This document shows positions 47,520 through 57,640 of a stretch of 64,000 nt of DNA, piece after piece; the first letter of the stretch is position 1; each line of letters opens with the position of its first letter. The DNA is taken from contig JAAWEK010000007.1 of assembly GCA_022794265.1 (NCBI GenBank), forward strand, positions 154,064 to 218,063, in the 5' to 3' direction. Source of the stretch: Lachnospiraceae bacterium (lineage in GTDB: Bacteria > Bacillota > Clostridia > Lachnospirales > Lachnospiraceae). A program made the translations under genes and the position numbers. The notes beneath the pieces were generated by a model. It worked only from the letters and a program-made list of their open reading frames with translations, was not told the DNA's origin and did not search any database.

Positions 47520-50500
47520 ATGAAAATTGAACACAAAGAATGTATTGAAAAGCTGATTGAGGAACTGTCAATGAATCGGAAGGATACAAAAAAGTGTTTT
47601 TTTAAACACTACAGTTCCTTTGAGTTATATGAAAATGAAATTCAGGCGCTGCTCCAAAAATATCCGGCTGAATATGATTTTGTGTTTTATGAATTTGCCG
47701 GAACTATTATGCAGGATGCGTACTGTCCCTTTTTAAATCTAATCCGGGACTTATACTATAAACATTATGCGGATACAGATATCAGTCAGATATTAAAGGA
47801 GTGCGGCGTTTATCCGCTGCAGAGAGTTTTATTTGAGAACTATATCAGACATGGGGTATGCAGACGGGAGGAAGACATTATACCAAGGGAAGTTGGTTAT
47901 GAGCATGAGCGGTTTATCCAGTCTGTTTGCAATATTCTGGAATATATGACACAGAGTCATAAGCTGGTATTGATTTTAAACAAGCTGCATTTGGCACAAA
48001 TGTCTACCCTGCGGCTGCTGCGGGAACTGGTGTGGCATCGGGACATACAAAATGTCGTATTGGTAGGAACGTATAATGAATCTTTTAACGTTAGCACATA
48101 TATGCTAAAAGACTGGCTGAAGTTTAAAGAGAAGCTGGATGGGAGTGACTACATTGTCAAATGCGATGATGAAGAAGAATCTGGTACCAATAATGATATT
48201 ACTGCAGGATTTGAACCAGATATTTCCGAAATCCATACATATATAAAAAAAATAAACGATATGATATATACGCTGGCATTCCGGGAAGCAGACTATTATC
48301 TGGAGATTATATATCATTCCATTGAAATTAATAAAATGGATGTGGAAAAGAAGACCAGGATTCGTATTTTACTGATGTATGCCGCTGTGGCTGTATATAA
48401 CAGACAGAGTAAACATGCCTATGTGTTATGCAAAAAAGTACAGGATTCAGATTATTTATACCAGGATATTGATTCCCAGTATAATTATTATTGTGTTCTT
48501 GCCCTTGTCCTGTTATATTCGGGCCAGCGGAACCAGGCATTATCCGCAGTGGAAAATGCCAGGGCCATGGCCAGAAGTATGGACAACAAAGAAAAAATGA
48601 TTCAGATTGATATGCTGGATATACTGGTCTTGTTAAATGGATGTCAGGATACATTTGTATGGGATGTTTCCATGGAAATCCCAAAGGCAATTTTAAACGT
48701 TGCGGAGCAGAACAATCAGAAAAATCATCTGGCATATGCGTATCTGTTTGGCTATATTGATATGGAAACCATGAAATCTGACCATTCTGATTATTTTATA
48801 AAAGGAATTCAGATTGCAAAAGAGATTGACAATATTGAACTTCAGCTGCTTGCATGGCAGAAAAATGCAGTAGTGGCGTCTGCCTCCGGCCGGTTTGAAG
48901 ATATTATCCGGTATTATAACAAATGTATGGAGATTATTGAGGGGCTGGAACGGCCCTGGGATGAAATACAGATTTATAACGGAGTCGGTTACAGTTGCAT
49001 CTTAAATGAAAAGTATGATATGGCAAATGATTATTTTAAAAAGGCGCTGCAGATTTCATTGGAGATGGAAAATTCCATGATGATAATAGAAGCGATATAT
49101 AATATGTCAGTTAACGGTATCGCCATGGGAGATTATGAAGCTGTTGTTCATTATATAACAACAGAACTGAAAGCAATGGAAATCCTGCGGATAGAGCGAA
49201 TCCGAACCTGTAATAAATCAAAGCTGTATGGAATGTTAATATTTGCATATATTAAACTTGAAATGCTGTATGATGCAAAATTGTATTTTGATAAAATGAA
49301 GACCACATTGACACCGTTTCTGGAAGATGAGAGTATGAACTGTGACGGATGGGAAGATGATATTTTCCTGTTCTATCTGGTACGGGGAATGCTTTATAAA
49401 GCAGACGGACATTACAGGGAGGCCAATGATTCTTATGTTCAGGGAAGATTTATCTGGAATAAGGCACGAAGCAAACAGGAATATGTATATGCCAGATTTG
49501 TTGAAGAAGAAGCCGGAATCCATGAATTATTCGGAGAAGAAGAGAAACGGAAAAATATTCTGGAAAATGGTATTGTTTTCTGCACGAAAAACAAACTGCT
49601 GAACAATGCAGAACGGCTCCGTTGCCTGTTGGAAAACAAACCTCTGAAGCAGGAGGAATATAGGAGCGCTTTGACAGAAAAGGATTTACAGCTTGTAATG
49701 AAAGCTATTTCTGTATCCGGTTTGAAACAGGAATTAAAAAACAGAAATAAAATGCTGGATTTCTTTGAATCCTGGGTAGAAGTTCTGAATCAGACCTGCG
49801 AATCTGTGGAGGAGCTGATTTACGATTCCCTGAATATGCTGCAGAATAATTTTAACATTGATAATCTGATTTATATAGATGTGGTAAATGAAAATCCGGT
49901 CATCCGGTTTAAAGATAAAAATATGGATTTCAATCCGGTACAGGCCAGGTTTTTACTGGATTATATGAAACGGAACCGGAAAAAGATTATAGTTTCCAGA
50001 TTTGAAAAATCATTTTCCATCCATGAGGAACTGATTTCAATTTTTGCAAAAAACAGTATTGCGTCCATGATTGTGATACCTTTTTTGAAAAACGATAAAA
50101 TAAGCGGAATATTTGTTACCATAAGCGGCAGATATGCCAATTTTACTGAAAATGTAAACGTTTTTTCCGAGGAAGATGCCAATGCGTTCCGAACCGCATT
50201 CCGGGAACTGTTGGAAGCCGTTAACAGGGAAGAAATCAAGAAACAGTTAAAATGCAGTTCTATAACGGATACACTGACAGGTCTGAACAACCGGCAGGGA
50301 CTGAAACAATATTTTGAGAAACAGTTTAATACACCGGAGGAGTTCATAATCCGGCCGGAAGAGAAACAGTTTACCATCCTATATATGGATTTGGATAATT
50401 TTAAATATTGCAATGATCATTTCGGACACGATGCAGGAGATGCGGTTATTGTTGCATTCTCCCGGCTGTTGGAAACTTCTGTCAGTAAGGAAGACTGTGT

Positions 50501-50813
50501 GGTGCGGTATGGAGGAGATGAATTTCTTATCATTCTGAATAACCGGACGGAAGACTACGGTGTTCATATTGCACAGAAAATTTTGGAAAGCGTTGATAAA
50601 AATCGGGGATTTAAGTCAACGATAGAAGCCGTCTATGAAAAAGAAGTTGATATTCCGAAGGTTCACCAGATCAGTTGTTCCATTGGCATTGCAGCCGGAA
50701 AAACAGGTTCTTTTTCGGGAATATCAAAAATATTGAAACATGCGGACGAAGCTTTATACCATGTTAAGAAGTCAACAAAACATGATTATTTTGTATGGAG
50801 GAAAACGAATTGA
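47520..50813 (+). CDS. Large diguanylate cyclase with degenerate AAA/STAND front, TPR middle and GGDEF end
   Basis: Start 47520 has GGGAG seven bases upstream; ATG 47508 overlaps that site. The product has 1097 residues. Residues about 1-200 resemble the second half of a STAND/AAA_16 ATPase ('LVLILNKLHLAQMSTLRLL', 'VVLVGTYNE'), but no Walker A is present and the Walker B acidic pair is replaced by Asn-Lys. Residues about 240-730 hold helical repeats of the TPR type. A GAF-like region follows (about 745-915), and GGDEF is at 998-1002 ('RYGGDEF'). The Arg of the allosteric RxxD site is missing (SKED). It should make cyclic-di-GMP, with the repeats sensing protein partners. Soluble, no membrane segments. 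Confidence 0.88.
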   Translation: MKIEHKECIEKLIEELSMNRKDTKKCFFKHYSSFELYENEIQALLQKYPAEYDFVFYEFAGTIMQDAYCPFLNLIRDLYYKHYADTDISQILKECGVYPLQRVLFENYIRHGVCRREEDIIPREVGYEHERFIQSVCNILEYMTQSHKLVLILNKLHLAQMSTLRLLRELVWHRDIQNVVLVGTYNESFNVSTYMLKDWLKFKEKLDGSDYIVKCDDEEESGTNNDITAGFEPDISEIHTYIKKINDMIYTLAFREADYYLEIIYHSIEINKMDVEKKTRIRILLMYAAVAVYNRQSKHAYVLCKKVQDSDYLYQDIDSQYNYYCVLALVLLYSGQRNQALSAVENARAMARSMDNKEKMIQIDMLDILVLLNGCQDTFVWDVSMEIPKAILNVAEQNNQKNHLAYAYLFGYIDMETMKSDHSDYFIKGIQIAKEIDNIELQLLAWQKNAVVASASGRFEDIIRYYNKCMEIIEGLERPWDEIQIYNGVGYSCILNEKYDMANDYFKKALQISLEMENSMMIIEAIYNMSVNGIAMGDYEAVVHYITTELKAMEILRIERIRTCNKSKLYGMLIFAYIKLEMLYDAKLYFDKMKTTLTPFLEDESMNCDGWEDDIFLFYLVRGMLYKADGHYREANDSYVQGRFIWNKARSKQEYVYARFVEEEAGIHELFGEEEKRKNILENGIVFCTKNKLLNNAERLRCLLENKPLKQEEYRSALTEKDLQLVMKAISVSGLKQELKNRNKMLDFFESWVEVLNQTCESVEELIYDSLNMLQNNFNIDNLIYIDVVNENPVIRFKDKNMDFNPVQARFLLDYMKRNRKKIIVSRFEKSFSIHEELISIFAKNSIASMIVIPFLKNDKISGIFVTISGRYANFTENVNVFSEEDANAFRTAFRELLEAVNREEIKKQLKCSSITDTLTGLNNRQGLKQYFEKQFNTPEEFIIRPEEKQFTILYMDLDNFKYCNDHFGHDAGDAVIVAFSRLLETSVSKEDCVVRYGGDEFLIILNNRTEDYGVHIAQKILESVDKNRGFKSTIEAVYEKEVDIPKVHQISCSIGIAAGKTGSFSGISKILKHADEALYHVKKSTKHDYFVWRKTN

Positions 50814-52219
50814 AGGAAGTAATTGGAGGAAAAATTAATCTGGAAGAAAATATCAAGCGTTCAGTTTCTCCGTATCATACAGTGGAAAATGTAGCGGCTC
50901 TTTACCGGAACGAAGGATTTAAGGAATTAGAGGCGGGTGAAGCTTTTTTGCTTCAACCAGGCGGAAAATATATTGTGTCTGTTTACGGTTCAACTTTGGC
51001 GGCGTTTGTTATCCGTCTGCCGGATGAAAGCGGGGAACGGCCGAATCTCAGGATTGCCTGCTCCCATACGGATATTCCGACGTTCAGATTAAAACCCAGT
51101 TGCGGAATTTTCACGGATATCGGAAGAAACAGGGGATATTTAAAATTAAATACCGAAGTATATGGTGGTCCAATTCTGAACACATGGATGGATCGCCCTT
51201 TGTCCATAGCGGGACGGGTGGCAGTCAGAGGCAGGAATTGTTTCACTCCCGTAATGATATCTGTGGATTTTAAGGAACCGGTACTTACGATACCGAATCT
51301 GGCAATTCATATGAACCGGGAAGTTAATAAAGGAATCGAACTGAACCGGCAGAAAGACATGCTGCCTCTGGCGGCGGCTCAGGAACATATAAAAGAGAGC
51401 CTGTGTCAGGAATTGTTTTATGAAAAATTGCTGGAAGCTGTAAACCATCAGGCAGCCGTTTACCGGAACAGCGGTATGGTGTTGGAGAAGGAAAGTTTTG
51501 AACGGGAAGATCTTCTGGATTATGAATTATTTTTATATCAATGGGAATCCGGCTGTCATATCGGGCTGGATTCTTCCATGTATTCTTCTCCTCGTCTGGA
51601 TAATATGACGTCCGTATACGGAATTACGGCGGGACTGTTAAATGCGTCGGCGGCTGCCACGGAGCGGACCGGGGATGCAGAACCGGAGCAGTGCGGTCTT
51701 GACATTGCACTGTATTTTGACAATGAGGAAATCGGCAGCCGTACCAAACAGGGAGCTGGTTCCAATGTGCTGCTTCTGCTACTGGAAAAGATATATGGGG
51801 CTTTGGGAAAAAGCAGGCAAAAAATGATTAATGATATTTTTAACGGATTTATGTTATCGGTGGATGTGGCCCATGCCGCACATCCCAATGCTATGGAAAA
51901 ATCAGATATTACCAACCGGGTAATGCTGAACTCCGGCATTGTCATCAAGGAATCTGCAAATCAGGCGTATGCAGGAGACGTGGCCGCCGTTTCCACAATA
52001 AAACAAATGTGCCGGGAACAGGACATTCCGTATCAGGTGTTTGTGAACCGTTCCGACATGGCAGGCGGTCAGACCCTGGGATCCATTTTATCTTCCTCGG
52101 TTCCCGTTAGAACCATAGATATCGGGGTTCCGGTGCTTGCCATGCATTCTGCCAGAGAGCTGATGGGTGCGGAGGATCAAAAAAATTTAGAAAAACTTTT
52201 GACAGTATTCTACTCTTAG
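50810..52219 (+). CDS. Second M18-family aminopeptidase
   Basis: A 469-residue zinc aminopeptidase. TTG 50810 is preferred as the start: GGAGG lies eight bases before it and TTGA overlaps the cyclase stop by 4 bases. The in-frame ATG at 50795 has no ribosome site. Motifs are 'ACSHTDIPTFRL', 'YFDNEEIGSRT' and 'AMHSARELMG'. Distantly related to the M18 enzyme at 30345. Translational coupling to a diguanylate cyclase is unusual. Confidence 0.9.
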   Translation: MKEVIGGKINLEENIKRSVSPYHTVENVAALYRNEGFKELEAGEAFLLQPGGKYIVSVYGSTLAAFVIRLPDESGERPNLRIACSHTDIPTFRLKPSCGIFTDIGRNRGYLKLNTEVYGGPILNTWMDRPLSIAGRVAVRGRNCFTPVMISVDFKEPVLTIPNLAIHMNREVNKGIELNRQKDMLPLAAAQEHIKESLCQELFYEKLLEAVNHQAAVYRNSGMVLEKESFEREDLLDYELFLYQWESGCHIGLDSSMYSSPRLDNMTSVYGITAGLLNASAAATERTGDAEPEQCGLDIALYFDNEEIGSRTKQGAGSNVLLLLLEKIYGALGKSRQKMINDIFNGFMLSVDVAHAAHPNAMEKSDITNRVMLNSGIVIKESANQAYAGDVAAVSTIKQMCREQDIPYQVFVNRSDMAGGQTLGSILSSSVPVRTIDIGVPVLAMHSARELMGAEDQKNLEKLLTVFYS

Positions 52220-52263
52220 AGTATTATAGTAGTATTAGCTTTTGAATGAAAGGATTTACAAAA

Positions 52264-53931
52264 ATGGAAAACGAAGTGATTTCAAAGAACTTTATTGAGC
52301 AAATCATAGATAAAGATTTGGCAGAAGGACATTCTGACCATGTACAGACAAGATTTCCGCCAGAACCCAACGGATACCTTCATATTGGTCATGCAAAGTC
52401 TATTTTGCTGAATTACGGACTGGCAAAAAAATATAACGGCAGATTTAACATGAGATTTGACGATACAAATCCTACAAAAGAAAAATCAGAGTTTGTGGAA
52501 TCTATATTGGCAGATATCAAATGGCTGGGGGCGGATTGGGAAGACCGGTTATTTTTTGCATCCAATTATTTTCAGCAGATGTACGAAGCTGCAGTGAAGC
52601 TGATAAAAAAGGGAAAAGCCTATGTCTGTGATCTGACAGCAGACGAAATCAGGGAATACAGGGGAACGCTGCAGGAGCCGGGAAAGAACAGTCCTTACAG
52701 AGATAGGACTATAGAAGAAAATCTGGAATTATTTGAGAAAATGAAAAACGGGATGTATCAGGACGGAGAAAAAGTATTGCGTGCCAAAATAGATATGGCC
52801 TCTCCGAACATCAACATGAGAGACCCGGTTATTTACCGGGTAGCCCATATCACCCATCACAATACAGGCGATACATGGTGCATTTATCCGATGTATGATT
52901 TTGCACATCCCATTGAGGATGCCATTGAAGGCATAACACATTCTATCTGTACACTGGAGTTTGAAGACCACAGACCTCTGTATGACTGGGTGGTAAAAGA
53001 ACTGGAATACCCGCAGCCGCCGAAACAGATTGAGTTTGCAAAATTGTATCTGACTAATGTAGTAACCGGCAAACGTTATATCAAGAAGCTGGTGGAAGAC
53101 GGTATTGTGGATGGATGGGATGATCCGCGGCTGGTGACCATAGCTGCATTGAGAAGAAGAGGGTTTACACCGGAATCCATTCAGATGTTTATTGAACTGG
53201 TAGGCGTATCCAAGAGCAACAGTTCCGTGGATTATGCCATGCTGGAATATTGTATCCGTGAAGATTTGAAAAATAAGGCGCCAAGAGTGATGGCTGTTCT
53301 GGATCCTGTCAAACTGGTTATTGACAACTATCCAGAGGATAAAGTAGAATACTTTGATGTGGTGAATAATCCGGAGGATGAATCTCTGGGAAGCAGAAAA
53401 GTTCCGTTTTGCAGGGAATTATATATCGAGCGGGAAGACTTTATGGAAATTCCGCCGAAAAAATATTTCAGACTGTTTCCGGGCAATGAAGTCAGACTGA
53501 TGAACGCTTATTTTGTAAAGTGTGAAAGCTTTGTAAAGGATGAAAACGGAAATATCACAGAGGTACATTGTACATATGATGAAGAAACCAGAAGCGGAAG
53601 CGGGTTTGACGGAAGAAAAGTAAAAGGTACCATCCACTGGGTAAGCGCAAGACATGGGATTCCAGCTGTTGTGCGATTATATGAAAATATAGTGGATGAA
53701 GAAAAAGGAAAACTGAATGAGGATGGAACACTAAATCTGAATCCAAATTCTTTAAAAGTATTAGAAGGCTGCTATCTGGAAGAAAGTATGGCAGATGCAA
53801 AAAAAATGGATAAATTTCAGTTCGTCAGACAGGGATATTTTTGCGTGGACGCCAAAGATACCACTGATGAACAACTGGTATTTAACAGAATCGTATCTTT
53901 AAAGAGCTCATTTAAACTGCCTCAGCAGTAA
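52264..53931 (+). CDS. glnS: Glutamine-tRNA ligase
   Basis: Charges tRNA-Gln with glutamine. Start 52264 has AAAGGA upstream; the ATG at 52246 overlaps that site. The 555-residue protein is a class I synthetase with '[14 protein letters not shown]' (HIGH at 40-43) and the KMSKS-type 'VSKSN' (315-319). The C-terminal anticodon-binding beta-barrels are complete. '[18 protein letters not shown]' is typical of GlnRS rather than GluRS. No T-box leader was seen. Confidence 0.96.
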   Translation: MENEVISKNFIEQIIDKDLAEGHSDHVQTRFPPEPNGYLHIGHAKSILLNYGLAKKYNGRFNMRFDDTNPTKEKSEFVESILADIKWLGADWEDRLFFASNYFQQMYEAAVKLIKKGKAYVCDLTADEIREYRGTLQEPGKNSPYRDRTIEENLELFEKMKNGMYQDGEKVLRAKIDMASPNINMRDPVIYRVAHITHHNTGDTWCIYPMYDFAHPIEDAIEGITHSICTLEFEDHRPLYDWVVKELEYPQPPKQIEFAKLYLTNVVTGKRYIKKLVEDGIVDGWDDPRLVTIAALRRRGFTPESIQMFIELVGVSKSNSSVDYAMLEYCIREDLKNKAPRVMAVLDPVKLVIDNYPEDKVEYFDVVNNPEDESLGSRKVPFCRELYIEREDFMEIPPKKYFRLFPGNEVRLMNAYFVKCESFVKDENGNITEVHCTYDEETRSGSGFDGRKVKGTIHWVSARHGIPAVVRLYENIVDEEKGKLNEDGTLNLNPNSLKVLEGCYLEESMADAKKMDKFQFVRQGYFCVDAKDTTDEQLVFNRIVSLKSSFKLPQQ

Positions 53932-53986
53932 GCTGCGGCTTGGTTTTTTAATATAATAAAAGGAATAAAAGAAAGCAGGTGCTCAT

Positions 53987-54832
53987 ATGGGTTTATTTTC
54001 AGGATTAGACAAATTGGGTCTTGGAAACATGTCAAATATGGATGTATTTGAAGCAGAGGAAAAGGAAAAAAAGGATACTGAGGAAAAAACGGTGCATACC
54101 CTTACCGAAGAGGAAGTTTTATATGATAAATCGTATAAATGTCCGGTATGTGAACATGAATTTAAAAGCAAATCGATTCGGACTGGTAAGGTAAAGCTGC
54201 TTTCGGTGGATTCCGACCTGCGTCCGAAGTATCAGACTACAGATTGTATCAAGTATGACTGTGTAGTATGCGAAAAGTGCGGATATGCGGCTTTGACCAG
54301 GTATTTTACTACCATCACATCTGCCCAGGCGAAACTAATCAGTCAGAACATCACGCCTTCGTTTAAAGGAATTGATTCCAATGCGGCTACATATTCTTAT
54401 GAGGAAGCCGTTTTAAGATATCAGCTTGCTCTGGCTAATGCTGTTGTAAAAAAGGCAAAGGTCAGCGAGCGGGCATATATCTGTCTGAAACTGGCCTGGC
54501 TGGTGAGAGGTATGTCGGAAAGTCTTTTGGAATCCGACAGCGATTATATGGAAAAGAAGGAAGAACTGGAGAAACAGGAGCAGCAGTTTATTTCCAATGC
54601 GTATGAGGGATTTAAAAATTCCATGAGCAAAGAGATGTTTCCAATCTGCGGTATGGATGAATATACATTTATTTATGTTACTGCGGATCTTGCAAGGAGA
54701 TGCAAGGATTACACCACGTCTTTGCGGTTCGTGTCTGAAATCATAACTTCCCGTACAGCCAGCAGTAAGGTAAAGGACAGGGCAAGGGAATTAAAAGAGC
54801 TTATCAAACAGGAGACACAGTCAGGAGTTTAA
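53987..54832 (+). CDS. DUF2225-family protein (zinc-binding, TPR-like)
   Basis: A 281-residue protein. A Cys cluster near the N-terminus ('CPVCEHEFKSKSIR', 'CVVCEKCGYAALTR') should bind zinc. The remainder is alpha-helical and TPR-like ('RYQLALANAVVKKAKVSERA'). DUF2225 proteins are widespread in clostridia and function is not known. Its stop is 2 bases before the start of the MocR gene, so the two are probably co-transcribed. Confidence 0.88.
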   Translation: MGLFSGLDKLGLGNMSNMDVFEAEEKEKKDTEEKTVHTLTEEEVLYDKSYKCPVCEHEFKSKSIRTGKVKLLSVDSDLRPKYQTTDCIKYDCVVCEKCGYAALTRYFTTITSAQAKLISQNITPSFKGIDSNAATYSYEEAVLRYQLALANAVVKKAKVSERAYICLKLAWLVRGMSESLLESDSDYMEKKEELEKQEQQFISNAYEGFKNSMSKEMFPICGMDEYTFIYVTADLARRCKDYTTSLRFVSEIITSRTASSKVKDRARELKELIKQETQSGV

Positions 54833-54834
54833 AG

Positions 54835-56235
54835 TTGTTTGAATTAACCATTAATTTAAAACTAACACCAAAAACTCCGTTATATGAGCAGATTTATGAA
54901 TATATAAAAGAAGAAATTAAAAAAGGAAGAATCGGGTGTAAGACAAAACTGCCGTCTACCAGGGCATTGGCAAAGCATCTGCAGGTGAGCAGAAGCACGG
55001 TTGATTTGGCTTACACCCAGCTTGTATCGGAAGGATATATAGAGTCAAGGCCGAACCGGGGATATTTTGTATCTGATATTTCACTGCTATATCAATCCGG
55101 AACTGCCAGTATTTTGGAAGAGGAGAAAGAAGAATCCGGGGATTCCGATTTTACAGTGGATTTTTCTCCCTGGGGTATTGAGCTGGATTCTTTTCCGTTT
55201 AATACATGGAGAAAGATTTCAAAGAATCTTCTGAGTGCGGATAATAAAGAACTTTTTTCTGCCGGACATCCCAAGGGGGATATAGAACTGCGAAGGTCTC
55301 TTTGTGAATATCTCTATGAGGCCAGAGGCGTACACTGCACTCCGGAGCGTATCGTTATCGGGGCTGGAAATGAACACCTGCTTATGCTGCTGAATCATAT
55401 GCTGAGAGACAAACCGAAGATAGCCATGGAGAATCCTACTTATATGCAGGCATACCGGCTGTTTGTACAGAACGGAAATACGGTTATTCCAGTACAAATG
55501 GACAGGCATGGTATGAAGATAAAGGAACTGAATGAATCCGGAGCCTCTCTGGCATATGTTATGCCGTCTCATCAGTTTCCCATGGGAATCGTTATGCCCA
55601 TTAAACGGAGATTGGAATTGCTGAACTGGGCAAATCAGGAGTATTCCAGGTTTGTTATCGAGGATGATTATGACAGTGAATTCCGGTATAGGGGAAAACC
55701 CATTCCGGCTCTTCGAAGTGTGGACGGAAATGAAAAAGTGATTTATCTGGGAACCTTTTCCAAGTCCATTGCCCCGGCAATCCGAATGAGTTATATGGTG
55801 CTGCCAAAACCGTTGATGCAATTATATGAGAGTCATTCCTGTTATTCCCAGACGGTTTCCAGAATTGATCAGATGGTTGTAAATGAGTTTTTGCAGGGAG
55901 GCTATTTTGAACGGCATTTGAACCGGATGCGTTCCATATACAAGTTTAAACATGATGTTTTGCTCAATGAACTTAGATCCTGGGGAGATACCGTTAGCGT
56001 ATTTGGTGAAAATTCCGGCCTTCATGTGCTTCTGGTGGTGGATAACGGCATGACGGAAGAAAAATTAGTCATATCTGCTGCAAAAGCTGGTGTAAAAGTA
56101 TTCGGAATTTCGGAGTATTATATTAACCGTTTGGAGAATTATTATAAGCCTACTATTTTATTAGGCTTTGCAAATTTGTCAGAAGGGGATATACGGACCG
56201 GACTGGCATTATTAAAAAAGGCATGGAGGATATAG
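54835..56235 (+). CDS. MocR/PdxR-family transcription regulator (GntR helix-turn-helix plus aminotransferase fold)
   Basis: A 466-residue regulator. TTG start behind AGGAG. A GntR-type winged helix spans about 10-85 ('PSTRALAKHLQVSRSTVDLA', 'ESRPNRGYF'). A fold-type I aminotransferase-like domain fills about 105-466. The PLP lysine is Lys310 in 'YLGTFSKSIAPAIRMSY', with 'IEDDYDSEFRY' upstream. Such proteins usually control vitamin B6, GABA or amino-acid genes next to them, but no such genes are here. Flanked by DUF2225 and DUF6062-like genes, with spacings of 2 and 4 bases. Confidence 0.93.
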   Translation: MFELTINLKLTPKTPLYEQIYEYIKEEIKKGRIGCKTKLPSTRALAKHLQVSRSTVDLAYTQLVSEGYIESRPNRGYFVSDISLLYQSGTASILEEEKEESGDSDFTVDFSPWGIELDSFPFNTWRKISKNLLSADNKELFSAGHPKGDIELRRSLCEYLYEARGVHCTPERIVIGAGNEHLLMLLNHMLRDKPKIAMENPTYMQAYRLFVQNGNTVIPVQMDRHGMKIKELNESGASLAYVMPSHQFPMGIVMPIKRRLELLNWANQEYSRFVIEDDYDSEFRYRGKPIPALRSVDGNEKVIYLGTFSKSIAPAIRMSYMVLPKPLMQLYESHSCYSQTVSRIDQMVVNEFLQGGYFERHLNRMRSIYKFKHDVLLNELRSWGDTVSVFGENSGLHVLLVVDNGMTEEKLVISAAKAGVKVFGISEYYINRLENYYKPTILLGFANLSEGDIRTGLALLKKAWRI

Positions 56236-56239
56236 GCTG

Positions 56240-56974
56240 ATGAAGGAGCAATTATATACAATACCAGTTAACGACGCATTTGCGGTGGACTGTGAATGTC
56301 CCATCTGTGTTATGTATCAGGAACTGGAAAAGAATGCGGTGGAGTTTACCATGGGACCCAGTTATATGGAGGATGATATCCGGGAGGTTACGGATCAGAC
56401 TGGTTTTTGTACGGAGCATATCCGTCAGATTCTGGGGATGGAAAACAAATTGGGTGTCTCTCTGGTACTTCATTCCCATATGGTGAAAACCAATAAGGAT
56501 ATTGCTGCTCTGGCACAGGCGGCCACCGGAAAGAGCGGATTGTTTAAGAAGAAAGATATTTCACCCCTGACCGGTTATCTGGAGAAACTGAATCATTCCT
56601 GTTTTGTATGCAATCGTATTGAAGACACGTTTCAGAGGTATATACGGACCATTCATTATCTGTGGGAAAAAGAAGAGGGATTCCGAAGAAAATATGCTTC
56701 ATCCAAAGGTTTTTGTACCCGTCATTACCAGGCACTGATTACACAGGCTTCCAATAATTTAAGCGGTCAGTCACTGGACGATTATCTGACCGAAACCAAC
56801 CGGATTTATCTGGAAAACATGGAACGGGTGGCTTCGGAACTGGAATGGTTTATTGATAAATTTGATTACCGGCATAAGGACGAGCCTTGGGGAAATTCCA
56901 AGGATGCGCTGCCAAGAGCGGTGGTTAAGACTAATACTGTGGAAGGAAACCGGACAGATTTTAAGAAAAAATAA
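56240..56974 (+). CDS. DUF6062-like Cys-rich protein
   Basis: A 244-residue cytosolic protein opening 'KEQLYTIPVNDAFAVDCECP', the recalled signature of Lachnospiraceae DUF6062. Three spaced CxxC/CxxxH pairs ('CECPICVMY', 'GFCTEHIRQ', 'CFVCNRIEDTF', 'GFCTRHYQA') suggest metal binding twice, in a duplicated layout. Function unknown. The gene starts 4 bases after the MocR regulator. The shared terminator follows. Confidence 0.82.
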   Translation: MKEQLYTIPVNDAFAVDCECPICVMYQELEKNAVEFTMGPSYMEDDIREVTDQTGFCTEHIRQILGMENKLGVSLVLHSHMVKTNKDIAALAQAATGKSGLFKKKDISPLTGYLEKLNHSCFVCNRIEDTFQRYIRTIHYLWEKEEGFRRKYASSKGFCTRHYQALITQASNNLSGQSLDDYLTETNRIYLENMERVASELEWFIDKFDYRHKDEPWGNSKDALPRAVVKTNTVEGNRTDFKKK

Positions 56975-56994
56975 AAGTTTCATTGAAACATTAA

Positions 56995-57026
56995 AAAAAC
57001 AGTTGAAAGATTTTTCAACTGTTTTT
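56995..57026. terminator. Perfect shared terminator for convergent genes
   Basis: AAAAACAGTTGAAA (56995-57008) pairs perfectly with TTTCAACTGTTTTT (57013-57026), 4-nt loop GATT, with A- and T-rich arms. It serves both the DUF6062-like gene and the minus-strand gene at 57081. Confidence 0.85.
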
Positions 57027-57080
57027 ATTTGAAAAATAATATTTGCCAATACCATCGGCATAAAATAGACAGGCTGATGA

Positions 57081-57419
57081 TTATACTGTTTTAGCAGTGT
57101 CTGATGAGGCAGATATATCGTCATTTGTTTCAGATGAATCATCGGACTGGATGGTAACTTCTACATTGACAGGGCGTTCATCTGTTTTGGCACTGTCTTC
57201 CGATTCGCGGGGAATGGAGACATATTCTCTGTCAGAATCTTTCGTATCTTCTTCATCTGCGATATCATCAAAATCATCATCGTCATCATCGAAATCGAAA
57301 GAATCATCGTCAAAATCGTCACCGGATGACTTATACTTGTTATATAATGCCATGCCTCCTGCAACGGCTGAACCGATAAGTGCGGTGCAGAGCAATACCT
57401 TACCTAATTTTTTTGCCAT
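57081..57419 (-). CDS. Small Asp-rich membrane or secreted protein
   Basis: A 112-residue minus-strand gene behind AAGGAGT. Residues 1-28 are a lysine-led hydrophobic segment with 'GSAVAGGMALY', either a signal peptide or a single membrane helix. The remainder is low-complexity and very acidic ('DDFDDDSFDFDDDDDDFDD', then a Ser/Asp/Glu/Thr tail). No family recognised. Such YtxH-like small proteins are common near the envelope. The codon run of GAT/GAC is a candidate for length variation. Confidence 0.75.
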   Translation of the reverse strand: MAKKLGKVLLCTALIGSAVAGGMALYNKYKSSGDDFDDDSFDFDDDDDDFDDIADEEDTKDSDREYVSIPRESEDSAKTDERPVNVEVTIQSDDSSETNDDISASSDTAKTV

Positions 57420-57640
57420 AGTAAAATACTCCTTTCAAGTCATAATTAAGTGCAATGAAAAATTTTCCATTTTTCTGCGATATCTATATTGTAATACGAA
57501 ACCCTTGAAAAATAAAGTATAATTGTATAAATTTTCTTAAAATTTTATATTGTTCTGAATTTATTATATTCCATTTCAGAAATTTAGTATGAGCAGGTCT
57601 TCAATATTTTATGCATAAGAAAAATAAATAATGAAAAAAA
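57420..57640. other. AT-rich divergent intergenic region
   Basis: This carries the ribosome site of the minus-strand gene at 57081 and, presumably, its promoter; a TACAAT-like -10 on the minus strand is visible, but no matching -35 was clear. No gene was seen. Confidence 0.4.

Noticed and set aside
52220-52263. T-box leader before glnS
   Set aside because: Only about 40 bases lie between the genes and no T-box sequence is present.
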